Origin: Hymenolepis diminuta
Lineage: Eukaryota; Platyhelminthes; Cestoda; Cyclophyllidea; Hymenolepididae
Length of the DNA stretch: 64,000 bases
NCBI GenBank assembly: GCA_900708905.1
Contig: CAADRB010000021.1
Location: 398,258 to 462,257, forward strand
Direction of reading: 5' to 3'
A program made the position numbers and the translations under genes. Below are positions 51,401-62,673 of the stretch, one piece after another (within the stretch, counting starts at the first letter, position 1; the number at the start of each line of letters is the position of its first letter). The notes below the pieces were generated by a model. The model made no database searches, was not told the DNA's origin, and saw nothing but the letters and a program-made list of their open reading frames with translations.

Positions 51401-54400
51401 TAGGTAATACTTGACAATATCACTATAAGTGAAGAAACAATTTAGGTTTTAACTCCTGGTAGAAGTTAATTAGAGGAAAAATAGGTGAGATGGGGAAGAA
51501 CACTTGTATCAACAATTTATGTTAAGCAATATAATGGCTTATACGGCTAGTTAGTTTTCCTAAGGCATGATCTTATGGCCATTAGGGTAGGCTTATTTTC
51601 ACCCACAACCTTATTGATAAATCCCAGGCTCTTTGAAGGAAGGTTTTTCCAACACTCATCTTGGGTAGAGGTGTGTTATCTTGAAGATATTGATAAGAGA
51701 CTCCAATATGTTACTCTCTTTTTGGTCTCCAAATTCAGAGACGCGTGCATTAGCAACTACGACAATGACGCTCGTGTATCTGATAAGCGTAGTAGTCTAT
51801 ATTTTTGTACTGATTTTCCCAAAGTATTAATTGCCTATTTTTTCGATGACTTGCGTAGCTGTTGCATAAATTAGTCGGTGACCCATGAAGCAACATATTA
51901 AAATGTGAGATTATTTTTATACCATTTTTTTCTGCGATGGTGGTTCGTGTAATCTGCCATAGTGAATACATTCCACTTCATTGAGCACTACATTTTGGTT
52001 TTCAGCTGACCTCAAAGACGCGCCCGTATTTGGCGAAGTATTTTTTTCTCGATCTCATTTTAATGCCAAGTATGTGACAATTTCTAAAGTATACGCGTAA
52101 TCAGTCGAAACTCTAAACCGCCTTTAAGAGGCAAAGAAACAGAAACTTTCGAGTCCGGAATATTTCCACTATTTGGACAGCATTTGTGTCGAACATCAAA
52201 TTTGTGTTAGTAGCAGTCACTGTTACTAACCGCGAATCCTGGGATATCTAAAACCACCATCACATATGTGTCTAGTCAATTAAAGTACAAAAATTCCTGA
52301 GCGCTAGGGGGTCCGTTCTGCATAGTTTGCGTTCTAAATGTAAGACAAGATACATTAGTCTTATCAATTCAAGATACCATCGCGAATATGACGAGTGAAG
52401 TTTCAATATAAAGTACTACACTTTGTAAATAGTCTTGGAGTTTAGTCATTAAGGAAACTCTTTTCATTTCAATCAACTTCATTATTTTTTATTATATTTT
52501 CTACCTCATGCGTCTGCCTAATTCTTAAGGAATTGTTCTTGATTTAACTTATTTCAGTAATTGTTCTTAAGGCGTTATTTGAAAGATCTGGAGCAATCGA
52601 AGGTGGTAATTTTTGCTGTTAAAGAAACCGTTCCTTCCATCGCATTTTATAAATCAGGTCCTTCTTGTTATTCTCTTTTATATATAAATAATAACGCGAG
52701 AATAATACGCATACCATAACTATACACAGGCATCCATAAAGTTCTATTCTAGAATCTCTGACTATGAGACTTACACTATAGTTCTTGACGATCTATGCAT
52801 TGATCTGAGCAAGCGCTTCTTTAATCACTCATGAATGTCCTTGTACTCCAACGACTAGTTTTCGAGGTTTGTCGTGTTGAGACCTGATGCAATCTATAAC
52901 TAGGAAGTCACTTTTCAGTCATCCTTCCTTTAAATCCGATCTTTATTTTTAGTGATTTCTCTTGGGTCTTAAATAATGAGGGTATGCTTTCTATCCCAAT
53001 TGTCTTAATACTTGTTTTAAGTATGTAGTTATTTCTTGTTTAATTTCACTCTTGACTTAACCAACTTCAGTATTTATTCTCATGAAGTTGTCTGAAGGAC
53101 CTAAAATAAAATCACTATCAGGATGAAGAAGAGGGAGAAGAACGGAAGTTGATTTGCAATTGACAGGGACAGGTAGAAAAGTCATCCTTGAAGAAGTGAA
53201 GTAGAGAAAAAAATTCACTTATTTACATTCTTTTGCGTTTCTGTATTCAATGAATTTGAATTATCTAGACAAATCTGAAAAAACGGCTACCAAAAGTCAT
53301 CGAATTCTTATTTTTTCGTCTTTTTAGTTTGATATTTATAGTCGTTCTATAAATTCTACTTTCCTCTAACTTTTTGGATTGTGTTAATCGAGAGTATGGT
53401 CTCAGGGAGAATAGATGTTTGCAGATTTCGCGACCACGAAATCATCAAGAGAAGTTTTAAAAGAAGCATAATTTGACATCTATCTAATCAAAAATATCAG
53501 TTACAGTTCATATAAAAGATACAAGTTAGATTATTGTCAACTTTGCAGTTATTGAGAGGAGATAGGAAAATGAAATTTGAGAATTTAGGTCCTTGAAAAT
53601 AACGCCTTTTCTTGGGCTTGATCCTTAAGATCTTCATTTCTTGAAGTATTTGAGGCTGCTAAGAAGGCTGATAAGTGGATTACCCTACTCGAAAGAAGAT
53701 TGAAATCAGAGTCAAGTATTTTGCAAATTAATTCCAATTTGTTGGTCGAAGAAACAGTGGAACTGCGTCAGTTCATTAGATGGAGTGATTGTGTCTATTC
53801 CGTCATCCCCTGCCCATTATTTGATAATCAGGACGTAAAAGTAAACCACCCTATTTTAGTTATTTAGAACACCCGTTTCTAATGTTCTAATGTTTCTAAT
53901 GACGCCCTTAATGTAACTATACGTTGCCGCTGTTATATTATTTGGTTTCCAATGATGTTTTTTTCTATTACTGCAGTTGCTTGGACTCAGAAAACTGAAA
54001 AAAGATTTTTAAATTAAACCATCTCTTTTATCACGAAACTGCATTCGCTTATATAGACTTGGATAGGTACAAAATGATTGGCTGTCCGGTTAGCCAACAA
54101 TTGCAGTGGTGATAAGATTGCACTCTCAGGCACGAGACTAAAAAATCAATAATCAATAGTCTGGTGCATGAGAGGGAAGAGGCCTGTGAATTTCGTTCAG
54201 GTGCATTGAAAATATTCTACTTGGCTTTCCTCCCGACAGTTAGTGCATTGTTCACTGATTTAAGAGATGCAATTAAAACTACCAATATGCAGTCATTTCT
54301 GCGTAATTTGGGAAGGTTCAGCTGCGTGTAAACGTGTGTACGTAGTTGTATGCGTAGTTGAAGATGATGTCTTCTCTTTCGCTGTGTATGTAGCTAACAA

Positions 54401-57400
54401 ACATGACGCGCTTAAATGTTGCGAAATCATCGTTATTAAATAAGCCCATCGTCACCATCCGCGATCAGTCTTGCAAAACCATGCAACGTATCCCATAATG
54501 CTCCATTAACCTGCCTCCGGTGATCTGCTTTACTGGTCACCCTGCAACGCTTTTTGCAGTTGCCTTAAAAAGTGATTATGGCTCATAACACGTGTGCTAG
54601 TGGGGATTGGAAGGTTACTAAGGGAGCAAATTAGGCTTTGGAAACGGAAGTCTTGTTAGATCAATTACACTACATTAATACTGAGACTATTATACTTAAA
54701 TTCCATTTGTCATTTTTTCCTTCATTTGGATATATTTTCCTCTTTCGAAATTAGACAACATTCCGAATATTCGAGACATTGAAATGTTATATAGGTATTT
54801 TTATCTGTGATCCAAATTCTGGACTTATTTTATGTCTATGGGTCTAGAACGACAACAACAACATTCTGGTTGCGTTTTATATTTGACTGAACTCTGAAAG
54901 TAAGTGGTCTGAGTTAACAAGTGTGGAAGTTTTCGATTTGTTTTCAAGTAGAGAATTGGACTAATATTTCATTTGTGATTATTGCTGTGTTAAATGGAAG
55001 TCAGTTGTTATTAAATCTTTCCCTGCTAATATATAACGTAATTTAATGGCTTCGAAGAGTCCATTACTAAGCTATCTCTACTGAGAGGGGAAACTATGAG
55101 CGGTTTCAAGTTTAGATTCCGAAATCTATAAACCAGAGCTCCTGCAACTATAATACATCGAAATTATGCGTCAACTTGTCCGATTGGTATATATTCAATC
55201 AGAAATTAGGATTGGAAATAGTTATTATTACTACTCGCGGCGGTGATAGTAATTAAACATGCGAAATATCTAGANNNNNNNNNNNNNNNNNNNNNNNNNN
55301 NNNNNNNNNNNNNNNNNNNNNNNNNNNNNNNNNNNNNNNNNNNNNNNNNNNNNNNNNNNNNNNNNNNNNNNNNNNNNNNNNATTAGAAGTATATAATAAA
55401 GTCAAGATATCAAGTATCTCACTTTGTTTGAATTCTGGGACAATTGGGTTGTCCAAAATGTAACGTTCACGTCTTTTTCCCTTGAGTTTCCGGATGAAAT
55501 CTTGTTTGTGATATTCAGAGCTCTTTGACCAGCCGCTTCAATTGAATGATAGAATCTTACTGCGTTTGAATTCTGGAATCATCGAGTCATGCGCTTTCTT
55601 ATATGGGGCATAATTGGATTTGTAATTTCTAAATGGTCCAAAGCTCAAATAAAAATATTTTTTCATCTATAGTATCAAAAGTTATTCTTTATTTTTCTCA
55701 AATCATTAAATCTCTTTGCTTGCGAAATTCGTAAAAAACTATAGGTATTCTGAATGCCAGTAGATACCCATCAAAACAGTTTTCCTATAGAGCAGTGGCA
55801 TTTCTTCAATCTTGCTGCCTTTTTATGTCATTTTTTCAAATACCAAAGGCAAATAGATGGGGCTCAGTCTCTTCTTTGGTAACTCTTTCTCTTTCCTTAT
55901 TTACTTGCTTCTTTTTCTTACGTTTTCATGCAATTTTTAATCTAAAAGTATCAATTATTACAACTCTTAATTGAAATACACGTCTTCCATTGTGATTAGA
56001 TGGAGGAGGGAGGGGGATGAGAGAGAAACCATTCCCTGAAAGAATCAATTATTAATTAGTTACATAGTTTAATTAATTTAATAATCCCTCGTGGCTTTTT
56101 TTCCCCTTGATTATTGAAAGTGTTTTTGGTTGTGAAATTATTGGTCAATTTGACAAGAAAGTACGATCAGGATGGTCTGTTGGAAAATAAAATATTGCTT
56201 TAGGGTTTTAAGGGGTTGGTCTGTCGAGTTTGAGAAAACACGCAGTTTGTAATGCGCCATAATAAGTTAAGTCGCTCACATTAGTAGAAAATTTTGGCAG
56301 ACAATTCAGATCAGAATCCGTAGCTGTGGAAGTTGTGGCTCCAACAGCTCCAGCTGCAAATTTGATCTGTGTATTAATTAATTCAGAAACATCTGGGTTT
56401 GAAAATATTACGCTATCAAGGATAATATTAAGCTATTTGAGTTTTACATTCGGCAGCACCTTTGTGTTCAAGGCTGTTGGTTGGAAAAGAGGATAAGATT
56501 CCTTTTTTTAAGAAAATAGAGGTTGAAAAGTAGAGTTTGAGTAGATAAGAATTCAATTATAAAAATGTTAGATTTAATTAATTCCCTTAGTTTTTTCTTC
56601 TCCTTTTCTTACAGTATTATTTTAATTCGCTCAGAAATCAGTTTCCATTCTGGTTTAATAAATAACGGCTTCTTGTACACTATTAACTGGTTGTTGTGTA
56701 ATATCATGTGTTCCCAACTCTACGTATTTCTTGATGTTAATTTCAACCTAATCTTTATTCATTTTAAACATTTATTTAGTTAGTTCATTTGATCTAAAGG
56801 TCATAGCAAGAATGGGATTTGGGCAGGGTGTAAATAGCTTTCAGTTTTACATTTGATATAGAAAGTGATGATTTTTATCGTAAATCGAAGACTTCTATAC
56901 AGTTTTGGGAAATCAAAAGGGTGATCTACAACAACTTTATAGATGGCGTAATAATCTGTCTGTGGTTAACTCATGCCTGATGTTCGCAGATCGTGTCGTC
57001 ATTCCTTCGGCACTCAAATGAGCTATGCTACAACGGTCCCATAGCAGTCATCCGGGCGTTGGCTGCATGAAATTTATTGTAAGGACATTTATATTGCTGA
57101 CCTGGAATGGAATAAAATATCGAAGCCGTTATCTAAAGTTGTTCTTAATGCCAGCAAGTGTCTAAGCTTCCCCACACCAGGAACCTATTCCCTGGGCTAA
57201 AGCTGCTGCTCCATGGTTTCACATACACTTGGATTTTGCTGGACCTGGCAATAGTCTCTCATATCTGATCGCGGATGATTCGTACCTAAAATGGAAGTTA
57301 TTCCATTAAAGCCCACCTTAACTACCATGCAAATTGACGGTCTTAGCCATGTATTTTCAACTCATGGACTGTTAGGGACAATTGTAGTCGATAACGACAT

Positions 57401-60400
57401 CCGATTCCCTTCAGTCCTTTTTCAACATTTGCCGGAGTCATAATATCGTCCTCGTCTGTTCTTCAACATATCATCCTCAATCACATGGTCGGACAGGGCG
57501 ATTTACTGATACTGAAGTGGGCACTTCAGAAGTCACTTGGGGAAGGGACAACAGAAGAGATTCTCGACGCTTTCATTTTCCTGCTTCGAACGACGTCGCA
57601 TCCAGCATTAAACGACCACAGTTCTGCCGAAATTCTTACTGAACGAAATCCCAGGACGATCTGCAGTGTCCATCTTTCAAGGGATTCAACCTTCCTTAGT
57701 TTACCTACAAGGGCCAAGAAGACTCTTACAACCGACACAGCAGTTTACATAGGTAATCATCGGCCAAATGGCACATGGGCAGAAAGTATCATCAGAGCTC
57801 GGCGAGGCGGCGTACTATATGAAGGGGATGTCGATGGCCGAGCTAGGGTGTGCGACCGGAACCATCCAAAGCCGGAATGAAAAACTTTCCTCGAGAGGTG
57901 TTAGATAAAAGAAATGATTTTTATGCAAAAGTCCTTAAAGAAACACGTTTACATGCTTATTCACGTTTCGTTAATTATTTACAAATTTAACATAATTGTC
58001 AAAATGCGCTAAAATTGTGAGTCGTCGCGTGGTTGAATCTTGAGTAAATAGCTCAAGTTTGCTTTATCCCCTGTTATTGTTGAATTCGGGGAATTTTGGA
58101 AGTTAATTAGGCTATAATAGACTACTGTTGGCAAACTTCAGTTGTTTTCTCACAACAAAAAATGTAAAAATTTTTGCCCTGTCATGAGTTAAAATAATAT
58201 CAATAATAGTTCCGTTTTGTGAAACTTCGTTTTTAAGGCGATTGGATGACAACTTGGATGTAGGTTTTCAAGAGTTGTTCGTTTTAATTTTTTTTACTTT
58301 TGCACTTCAAAAATTAGTTCATATTCGTTGAATTCAGTTTTTCATATATTTGTTTAATTTATGATGAAACATCTTTAGACATAAACCCTCGTTTTTTATG
58401 TTTTATAAAAAATGATTTATCTCTCTTTAGAACACTTTAATTATATATCTTGTATCATTAAGTCGTTAAAAATCTTTGCATTTCTGCTGCTGCTGCTGCT
58501 GCTTAAAGAAGTACATTTTGTACCGGCGATAATTTACTGACAGCGTCATAGCCACACATAACGGATTGTTATAAAATGCTTCCTGAAAGGTGATAGTGAG
58601 TTTATGTAATTTCCCTTTGGAAGGAGAATTTTATTAACTTCAACTTCCTCCGTTGGACTGGTGTGTCTCTGGATTACAGTCACCTTGTCCTTTCATATTC
58701 TCCTCGGGGATCATAAATCTCAGGCTTGCTTCTTTTCATTGAGAAGGCGAAAGTTTTGAAATGGTAAAGAATGTTGAAATTATGAAACTAAGGTTTATGA
58801 GTAGACCTTATTACTACCAAGAGTTTCCACCAACAAGAGAAAAAGAAATCGGGATATGGGGTGGGTACGTGTGTCAGAAGAACACAAACAGTCACCTATC
58901 TTATATCCAGTAAACTCAAAAATGATGCGTGGGTAGAATAGGGAGTAGCTGAAATATGAGCTAGTTAGACCACAGTACCAAAAATGGATAATCAGCTTAG
59001 TGGAAGAAGGATGAGTCATAAATAGTGCATTGTAAAGCACGATATGTGCTAGGTAGAAAACTGGATAAAAATCGATAAACAACTTAGGCGAATCGTTAAT
59101 GGTGGAGCCAGTAGTATAGAGGAAATGAAAGTGTGATCACTGTACCCTTTACAAATGCGGTAGTAGCGGTGTGATAAAGTGCAAAAAATCGATTCGAACA
59201 TTTTACGCCTGACCTTAGTGGCCGCACAGCAAGGCTTGAGGAATCCACCAATGGGATGGATGCATTTGAAGTCAAATCCACACTTGCACTTGACCTGGTA
59301 CACCGTTCCGGGTCGATCTGTACATACTGTGCTTCCTGCTTTAACCGGAATCGATATTAGTTTATCGTTTTTTGTGCATCGAATATCAATATTATTATTC
59401 GGTAGTTTAAACTGACTCTTACTACTTGACTAAATGTGATCCAAGGTAATTTCTCCGATCGGATTCCCCCTAAATCCGTGCAAAATTCGGTACCTCGAAA
59501 TAATCCAAGATTGAGAAGGTATCAATGCTATAAAATAAAATGATTGGTTCAACTTTTCTAATATTCAAACATTTGATTCTGAATATGGATTGGGACCTAC
59601 TGGTAGCATTTGATAGCTATACATCTGCTTGTATAGTGTTCCCTATATATTCTCTCAGGTTGTCTGTATCTTGAAAATTAACGGGCTTCCCTATCACCTC
59701 TTTTTCAATAGGAGGTTTTAAATTTTTCTTGCGTATTTCGCGTTATCTGTCTACTTGTCATGCTCTCTTAGCCAAAATCACAAGCATCTATCGAGTAATA
59801 TTATTCTCTCTTCTGTAAGAAGAGGTTGTTCTAAATGCTAGATGGGTTTCGAACTCGTGCCATCTAACTTGCATATTCCAAACTATTTCAATCCTCCTTA
59901 GCACTAAAAGATATTTTTATTATTGATTTTGTTGTGGTGTGAGCCTGACAGTAATAGAATGGATCGACTTGTTAAGCTTAATGAAGCGTTGCTCTAGGAT
60001 ATAATTGCGAATGATAAATATCGGAGAAAGTCGCTGTGATGTTTGGAATCTTGCTATGTGACAGTCAAACAGGTTTTATGCACCTCGTGACGCAAAAGAA
60101 GACACTCATTAAGAGACGTCTCTCTATGCAATGTTATTGCTACACGAACCATGTCGCATGTTGTAGACTACGTCTTGGCTCTTATATGAGCTGAGAGTTT
60201 GTGTACAAGGTTGTCGGAATTAGATCAAATAAATATAATGTCTCTCCGCTGTTGTTTATTTAGCTGCTGCCTGAAAAATCTGTTTTAGTAGTTCCCACTA
60301 AAACTGGTGTTTGCTTGTGTGTTTTCTCCCTAGGAAATTGCTTCCTTCTTATATCCCGGTACGCCGGGATTCAAGCTTCAAAAGATCTCTTAGTGCTTGC

Positions 60401-61074
60401 TTTTTATGGGCTAGTACTAAAAGGGACATAAAGTAAGTTAATATGTTCCACCATTGTATCCCCGTGAAACGATTGGCTTAAATATATTTCTACTTACAAG
60501 ATAAAAGTAGGGCTGTTTGTTTGTTTCAGCTTTTGATGACCCAGGGACTTCATCAGGGGACTTCTTTGAAGAAATTCGCAAGCAATATGAGCGAAGGCGG
60601 AGAGAGCAAACAAGGAGCCGATTCACTGAAGAAGTAAGTCGACCTTCTACCAGTGCTGGCGCTAGTGCAGCAGAAGCCGCAAGAAAAGCAGATGAATTTC
60701 GACGAAAACATGCAGAAGGACTCAGGAAACGTGGAATTGCATTTTCACTGCCTGTTAATCATACAACTTCGCCATCATATGAACAGTACTCAAAACAGTG
60801 GCATACTTTCCTTCAAAGTGGAGAAAGTCGAGCGATTCCATGGCCACCAATTAAAGTTGGTGATAAAGATGATTTGATGCGCTTTGTTGGGGAAAATATG
60901 ATTCATTTGAGGCAGCTACAAGTGGATTGGCATCCGGATAGATTTTTCGCTCGTCTACCATCAAGTATCCAACGAACAGATTCAATGAGAGAGCGAGTAA
61001 CGGCTCTCTCCCAATTTTTCAACAATGCTGTTATCGAATTCAGGGAGAAAAACAAAAAGGTCAGATTGGAATAA
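33459..61074 (+). CDS. NFKBIL1: NFKBIL1, NF-kappa-B inhibitor-like protein 1 (first exon unresolved)
   Basis: NFKBIL1 (IkBL) is a nuclear ankyrin-repeat protein linked to NF-kB control and alternative splicing. Exons found: 33459-33685, 35482-35588, 35938-36077, 50272-50428, 60530-61074. They join in phase to 391 codons plus stop; human has 381 residues. The first exon shown has a basic stretch (SKGRLKRLQRL) and the ankyrin repeat start RLLHVACEHGHLEMVR. Exon 2 continues with YLVDLGLP and GNTPAHSCIKYG; exon 3 has a further degenerate repeat. The last exon is a charged helix rich in Arg/Glu, then the family's C-terminal block LRQLQVDWHPDRFFARL and VTALSQFFNNA, equal in position to human QVRWHPDRFLQRF and VTALSQALNRH. 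The first listed exon begins after TAATGTAG with an in-frame TAG in front, so an upstream coding exon is required. Introns 3 and 4 are 14.2 and 10.1 kb. Confidence 0.9.
35252..35410 (+). repeat. tRNA-derived SINE copy in NFKBIL1 intron
   Basis: The A-box-like head TGACGCAACGGTTAACGTGC (35254-35274) is followed by a degenerate B box and a body whose end (CAACTGTACGGCATGGTAAA ... CCTCCCTGCTCTAGG) parallels the family. It sits about 70 nt upstream of the 35482 exon. Confidence 0.55.
37933..38142 (-). CDS. Small antisense open frame, unknown
   Basis: The frame starts with ATG and encodes 69 residues with a balanced composition (four Cys, many Lys/Arg, acidic end DLEDEEGKH), unlike the low-complexity frames around it. 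On the same strand TATAAATATATA lies about 25-40 nt upstream of the ATG. No domain is recognised. No poly(A) signal was found after its stop. It could be a nested small gene, an exon, or a chance open frame. Confidence 0.2.
   Translation of the reverse strand: MKGSAFCRPINEKNFGNCRNIKPLTIWLRQPQTRKFTTKTTVEKCAQLVGRCDRVLKTVIDLEDEEGKH
39960..40200 (+). repeat. Dispersed repeat family A, copy 2
   Basis: Second member of the family seen at 25130-25430. The match includes GTTCATGTTTGCGATGTTCA and AGTTAATCTAATTGAATTGC and continues downstream into TTCTAATAGGCAATAGTTG versus TTTAATAAGAAAAAAGTAGTTG. Confidence 0.5.
40500..40740 (+). repeat. Dispersed repeat family B, copy 1
   Basis: Shares with 54050-54240 the ordered blocks AAATGATTGGCCGCCTGGTT / AAATGATTGGCTGTCCGGTT, AGTGGCGGTGATGATTGG / AGTGGTGATAAGATTG and GGGTGCATTGAATCCCTTTC / AGGTGCATTGAAAATATTC. 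The 63-residue minus-strand frame inside it is probably a by-product. Confidence 0.5.
47490..47960. other. CG- and GC-richer block in NFKBIL1 intron 3
   Basis: The block contains GCGCACGTGCTCACGC near 47602, ACGCTGCGC near 47665 and a short GAGCTA tandem at 47558-47572. It stands out from AT-rich neighbours and has no long open frame. It may be an internal promoter, an enhancer or a foreign insert. Confidence 0.35.
49055..49200 (-). repeat. tRNA-derived SINE copy in NFKBIL1 intron
   Basis: Read on the minus strand: AAGTCCAAGGACACGAGATCGATCCTCAT (first 20 nt correspond to the B-box region of the family), then CCAACCGCACTGATTAATTC and an end near CTTCAGAGCGGG. This explains part of the 77-codon plus-strand frame at 49090-49323, which I therefore do not call as a gene. 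Confidence 0.55.
53610..53870 (+). other. Open stretch without start codon
   Basis: About 80 codons are open between a TGA and a TAG in the frame reading LEVFEAAKKADKW and LLVEETVELRQFIRW. It has a charged, helix-like composition unlike the AT-rich surroundings. There is no clear splice pair or relative. It may be a retroelement relic. Confidence 0.25.
54050..54240 (+). repeat. Dispersed repeat family B, copy 2
   Basis: Partner of 40500-40740, same orientation, with the shared blocks listed there. Divergence is substantial. Confidence 0.5.
55275..55381. other. Assembly gap (N run)
   Basis: A run of 107 N bases within the last NFKBIL1 intron. Confidence 0.99.
55390..55570 (+). repeat. Dispersed repeat family A, copy 3
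   Basis: Matches 25150-25300 with ATCAAGTATCTCACTTTG / ATCAAGAGTCTTTCTTTA, TTGAATTCTGGGACAATTGG / TTGAACCTTGGACTTATTGG and GGTTGTCC / GGATTGTCC. It starts next to the N gap, so the left end may be missing. Confidence 0.5.
56950..57880 (+). mobile_element. Decayed Ty3/gypsy integrase relic
   Basis: Frames on the plus strand follow the order of a Ty3/gypsy integrase. About 56965-57070 encodes DRVVIPSALK and HSSHPGVGCMK, the zinc-binding N-terminal region. About 57175-57240 encodes PWFHIHLDFAGPG, the start of the catalytic core with its first Asp. About 57340-57400 has STHGLLGTIVVDND, the second Asp block. The longest open part, 57485-57880, holds the core end and downstream region (WALQKSLGEGTTEEILDAF, then LLRTTSHPALN and LTERNPRTI). 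At least one stop and frame changes disrupt it, so it is not functional. It lies sense-oriented in the last NFKBIL1 intron. Reverse transcriptase and gag were not found upstream. Confidence 0.8.
58030..58130 (+). repeat. Candidate LTR piece downstream of integrase relic
   Basis: This segment resembles 29765-29880 and lies about 150 nt after the last integrase codon, the expected place of a 3' LTR. No TG...CA ends or target duplication could be fixed. Confidence 0.35.
58484..58503. repeat. CTG trinucleotide run
   Basis: Six perfect CTG units plus a partial one in an intron. Confidence 0.95.
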
Positions 61075-61146
61075 CGTGTTGTTTGTATTTTTGATAAAAT
61101 GTTTAAAGAAAGTTCTACATTATTTTATGCCCGAATGAATTTTATC

Positions 61147-61152
61147 AATAAA
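61147..61152 (+). terminator. AATAAA poly(A) signal of NFKBIL1
   Basis: A canonical AATAAA lies 73 nt after the NFKBIL1 stop codon, with T- and TG-containing sequence downstream. It is the most likely cleavage signal. Confidence 0.75.
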
Positions 61153-62673
61153 GTTAACTGAAATTCTCTAAATAACCATTTAATTCCGGGGGAAATGGTT
61201 TTGGTAAATTAAAATTTATTCAACAATTAAACTAAGGCCAGGTTGCATAATTTAGGAAAAATTCCCCTGAGGAAATTGTAGAGTTATAGAATTTGTGTTA
61301 ATGCTTTGTGCTATTTACCAAAAATTTATGGAGTGTGTCTGTAATAACTTTATGGTCTAGCGGGGCCACATCTATCGAATAGATGGGATAAGTCAAGTCA
61401 CTCATGTCGCCAGATCAGTTCGAAGGTGGCAGACAAGCCATCCCCAATTTATTAATAAGTAAATTAGGTTTATATACAAGATATTTCTTCGTTGGACGTC
61501 AGTCATGTCTCGGCGTGATGGTAGACACCCGTTTAGGTGTCCATGTGCAAACAGCGGGTTCACCTGTGGACACCGTAGTGGAGATCTTATCACCAGTCAA
61601 TCATTTCTAATCGCTGGGTGAGGATAGACATCTGCTGGCTATAGCGGCACCAGGGCTCTTATAATATTAAAAGACTCACTGCTAAAATGAGGCTTTAAGG
61701 ACAACATAGTCTGCTAACAGTTACGTCGGCAGGGTAGTAGGATGTGAATGAATTTATTTAAAATGATTTAATCTGAGAGTTGGGCTCAGATCCTAACATT
61801 TCAATTTAAAATATTAACTAGTGCAAATGTAGCTAGTTATGTTAGAGATAACAGATTGAATTAGCGTTTTGCATAAATAGTAAAGAGGATAAATTAATTT
61901 CTGTCTTACAATCCACAGCACAGAAGCGGCCAGTGGCAATGTGCCATACAAATAGAAGATCATTTCGCCAAATTACTGATGACAGAATTAAGCCACAGGG
62001 AACAAGTTAATTCACCAGCCATACCTTCAGTTTTGGAAAAGCATAATCTTAAATTGTAAACAACGCGTTCTGACCATTATCAGAAATTTATTGCCAGAGC
62101 ATTTCGAAAGTGGCTGAACAAGAGCTCTGTTATGCGGGCCCAAGTATTAAAAAATTTTAATATAAATTATACCATCATTTCCATATTTATATAAAAATAG
62201 TCAATGCCTTCGTAAGGAGCATGACTGCTGGAGCTAACGTTTCTACTAAAATTTACTCCTATGTTCGATGTTTTCAAAGTCAGCCAATGGCTTCAATCTC
62301 TGCATTTTCGTTATTCGGAGAGATATGAAACATCTTTCCCTTCTTATAGACGTTCAGTGCTCTAAGTATCCCCAGGCACTGCTAATTCCGTTAAATTTTC
62401 TGGATTATTTCCATAATGTTGGTCAAAACTAAAAAATATATGCTAATTAGTATTATGTTTAATAACTAATATTTTAACATTCGAAAATATATTTACATAT
62501 TGTATGAACATAAAATAATTCGAAAATATAAAATTACGTTTTTCATTCAAATTCATAAGACATTAGGTGCAGATAAATATTTAATATTCTTTTTCTAACT
62601 TACCGTTCATCTGCAGATTTGAATCGTAATTCTTAATCCAATCAAGTTTTAGGTTTCTATCATTACCTTTAGG
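61153..62673. other. Spacer between NFKBIL1 and PPP6C
   Basis: About 1.5 kb without a convincing gene. A 68-codon frame at 61404-61610 has no recognisable domain. The last part is very AT-rich and ends in a pyrimidine-rich stretch with TTTAG directly before the PPP6C ATG (62668-62673), which could be a cis- or trans-splice acceptor. Confidence 0.5.

Larger units (their letters stand above)
50429..60529. other. 10.1-kb last intron of NFKBIL1
   Basis: Contains repeat family B copy 2, an assembly gap, repeat family A copy 3, the Ty3/gypsy integrase relic with a candidate LTR after it, and a CTG run at 58484-58503. Other parts are AT-rich without recognisable content. A minus-strand frame near 59049-59303 has a Cys-x-Cys-Gly start but no identifiable domain. 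Confidence 0.7.

Noticed and set aside
59049..59303. Minus-strand Cys-rich frame (Cys-x-Cys-Gly start)
   Set aside because: I considered a Penelope-type endonuclease or zinc finger, but the following conserved residues are absent and no partner domain lies nearby.
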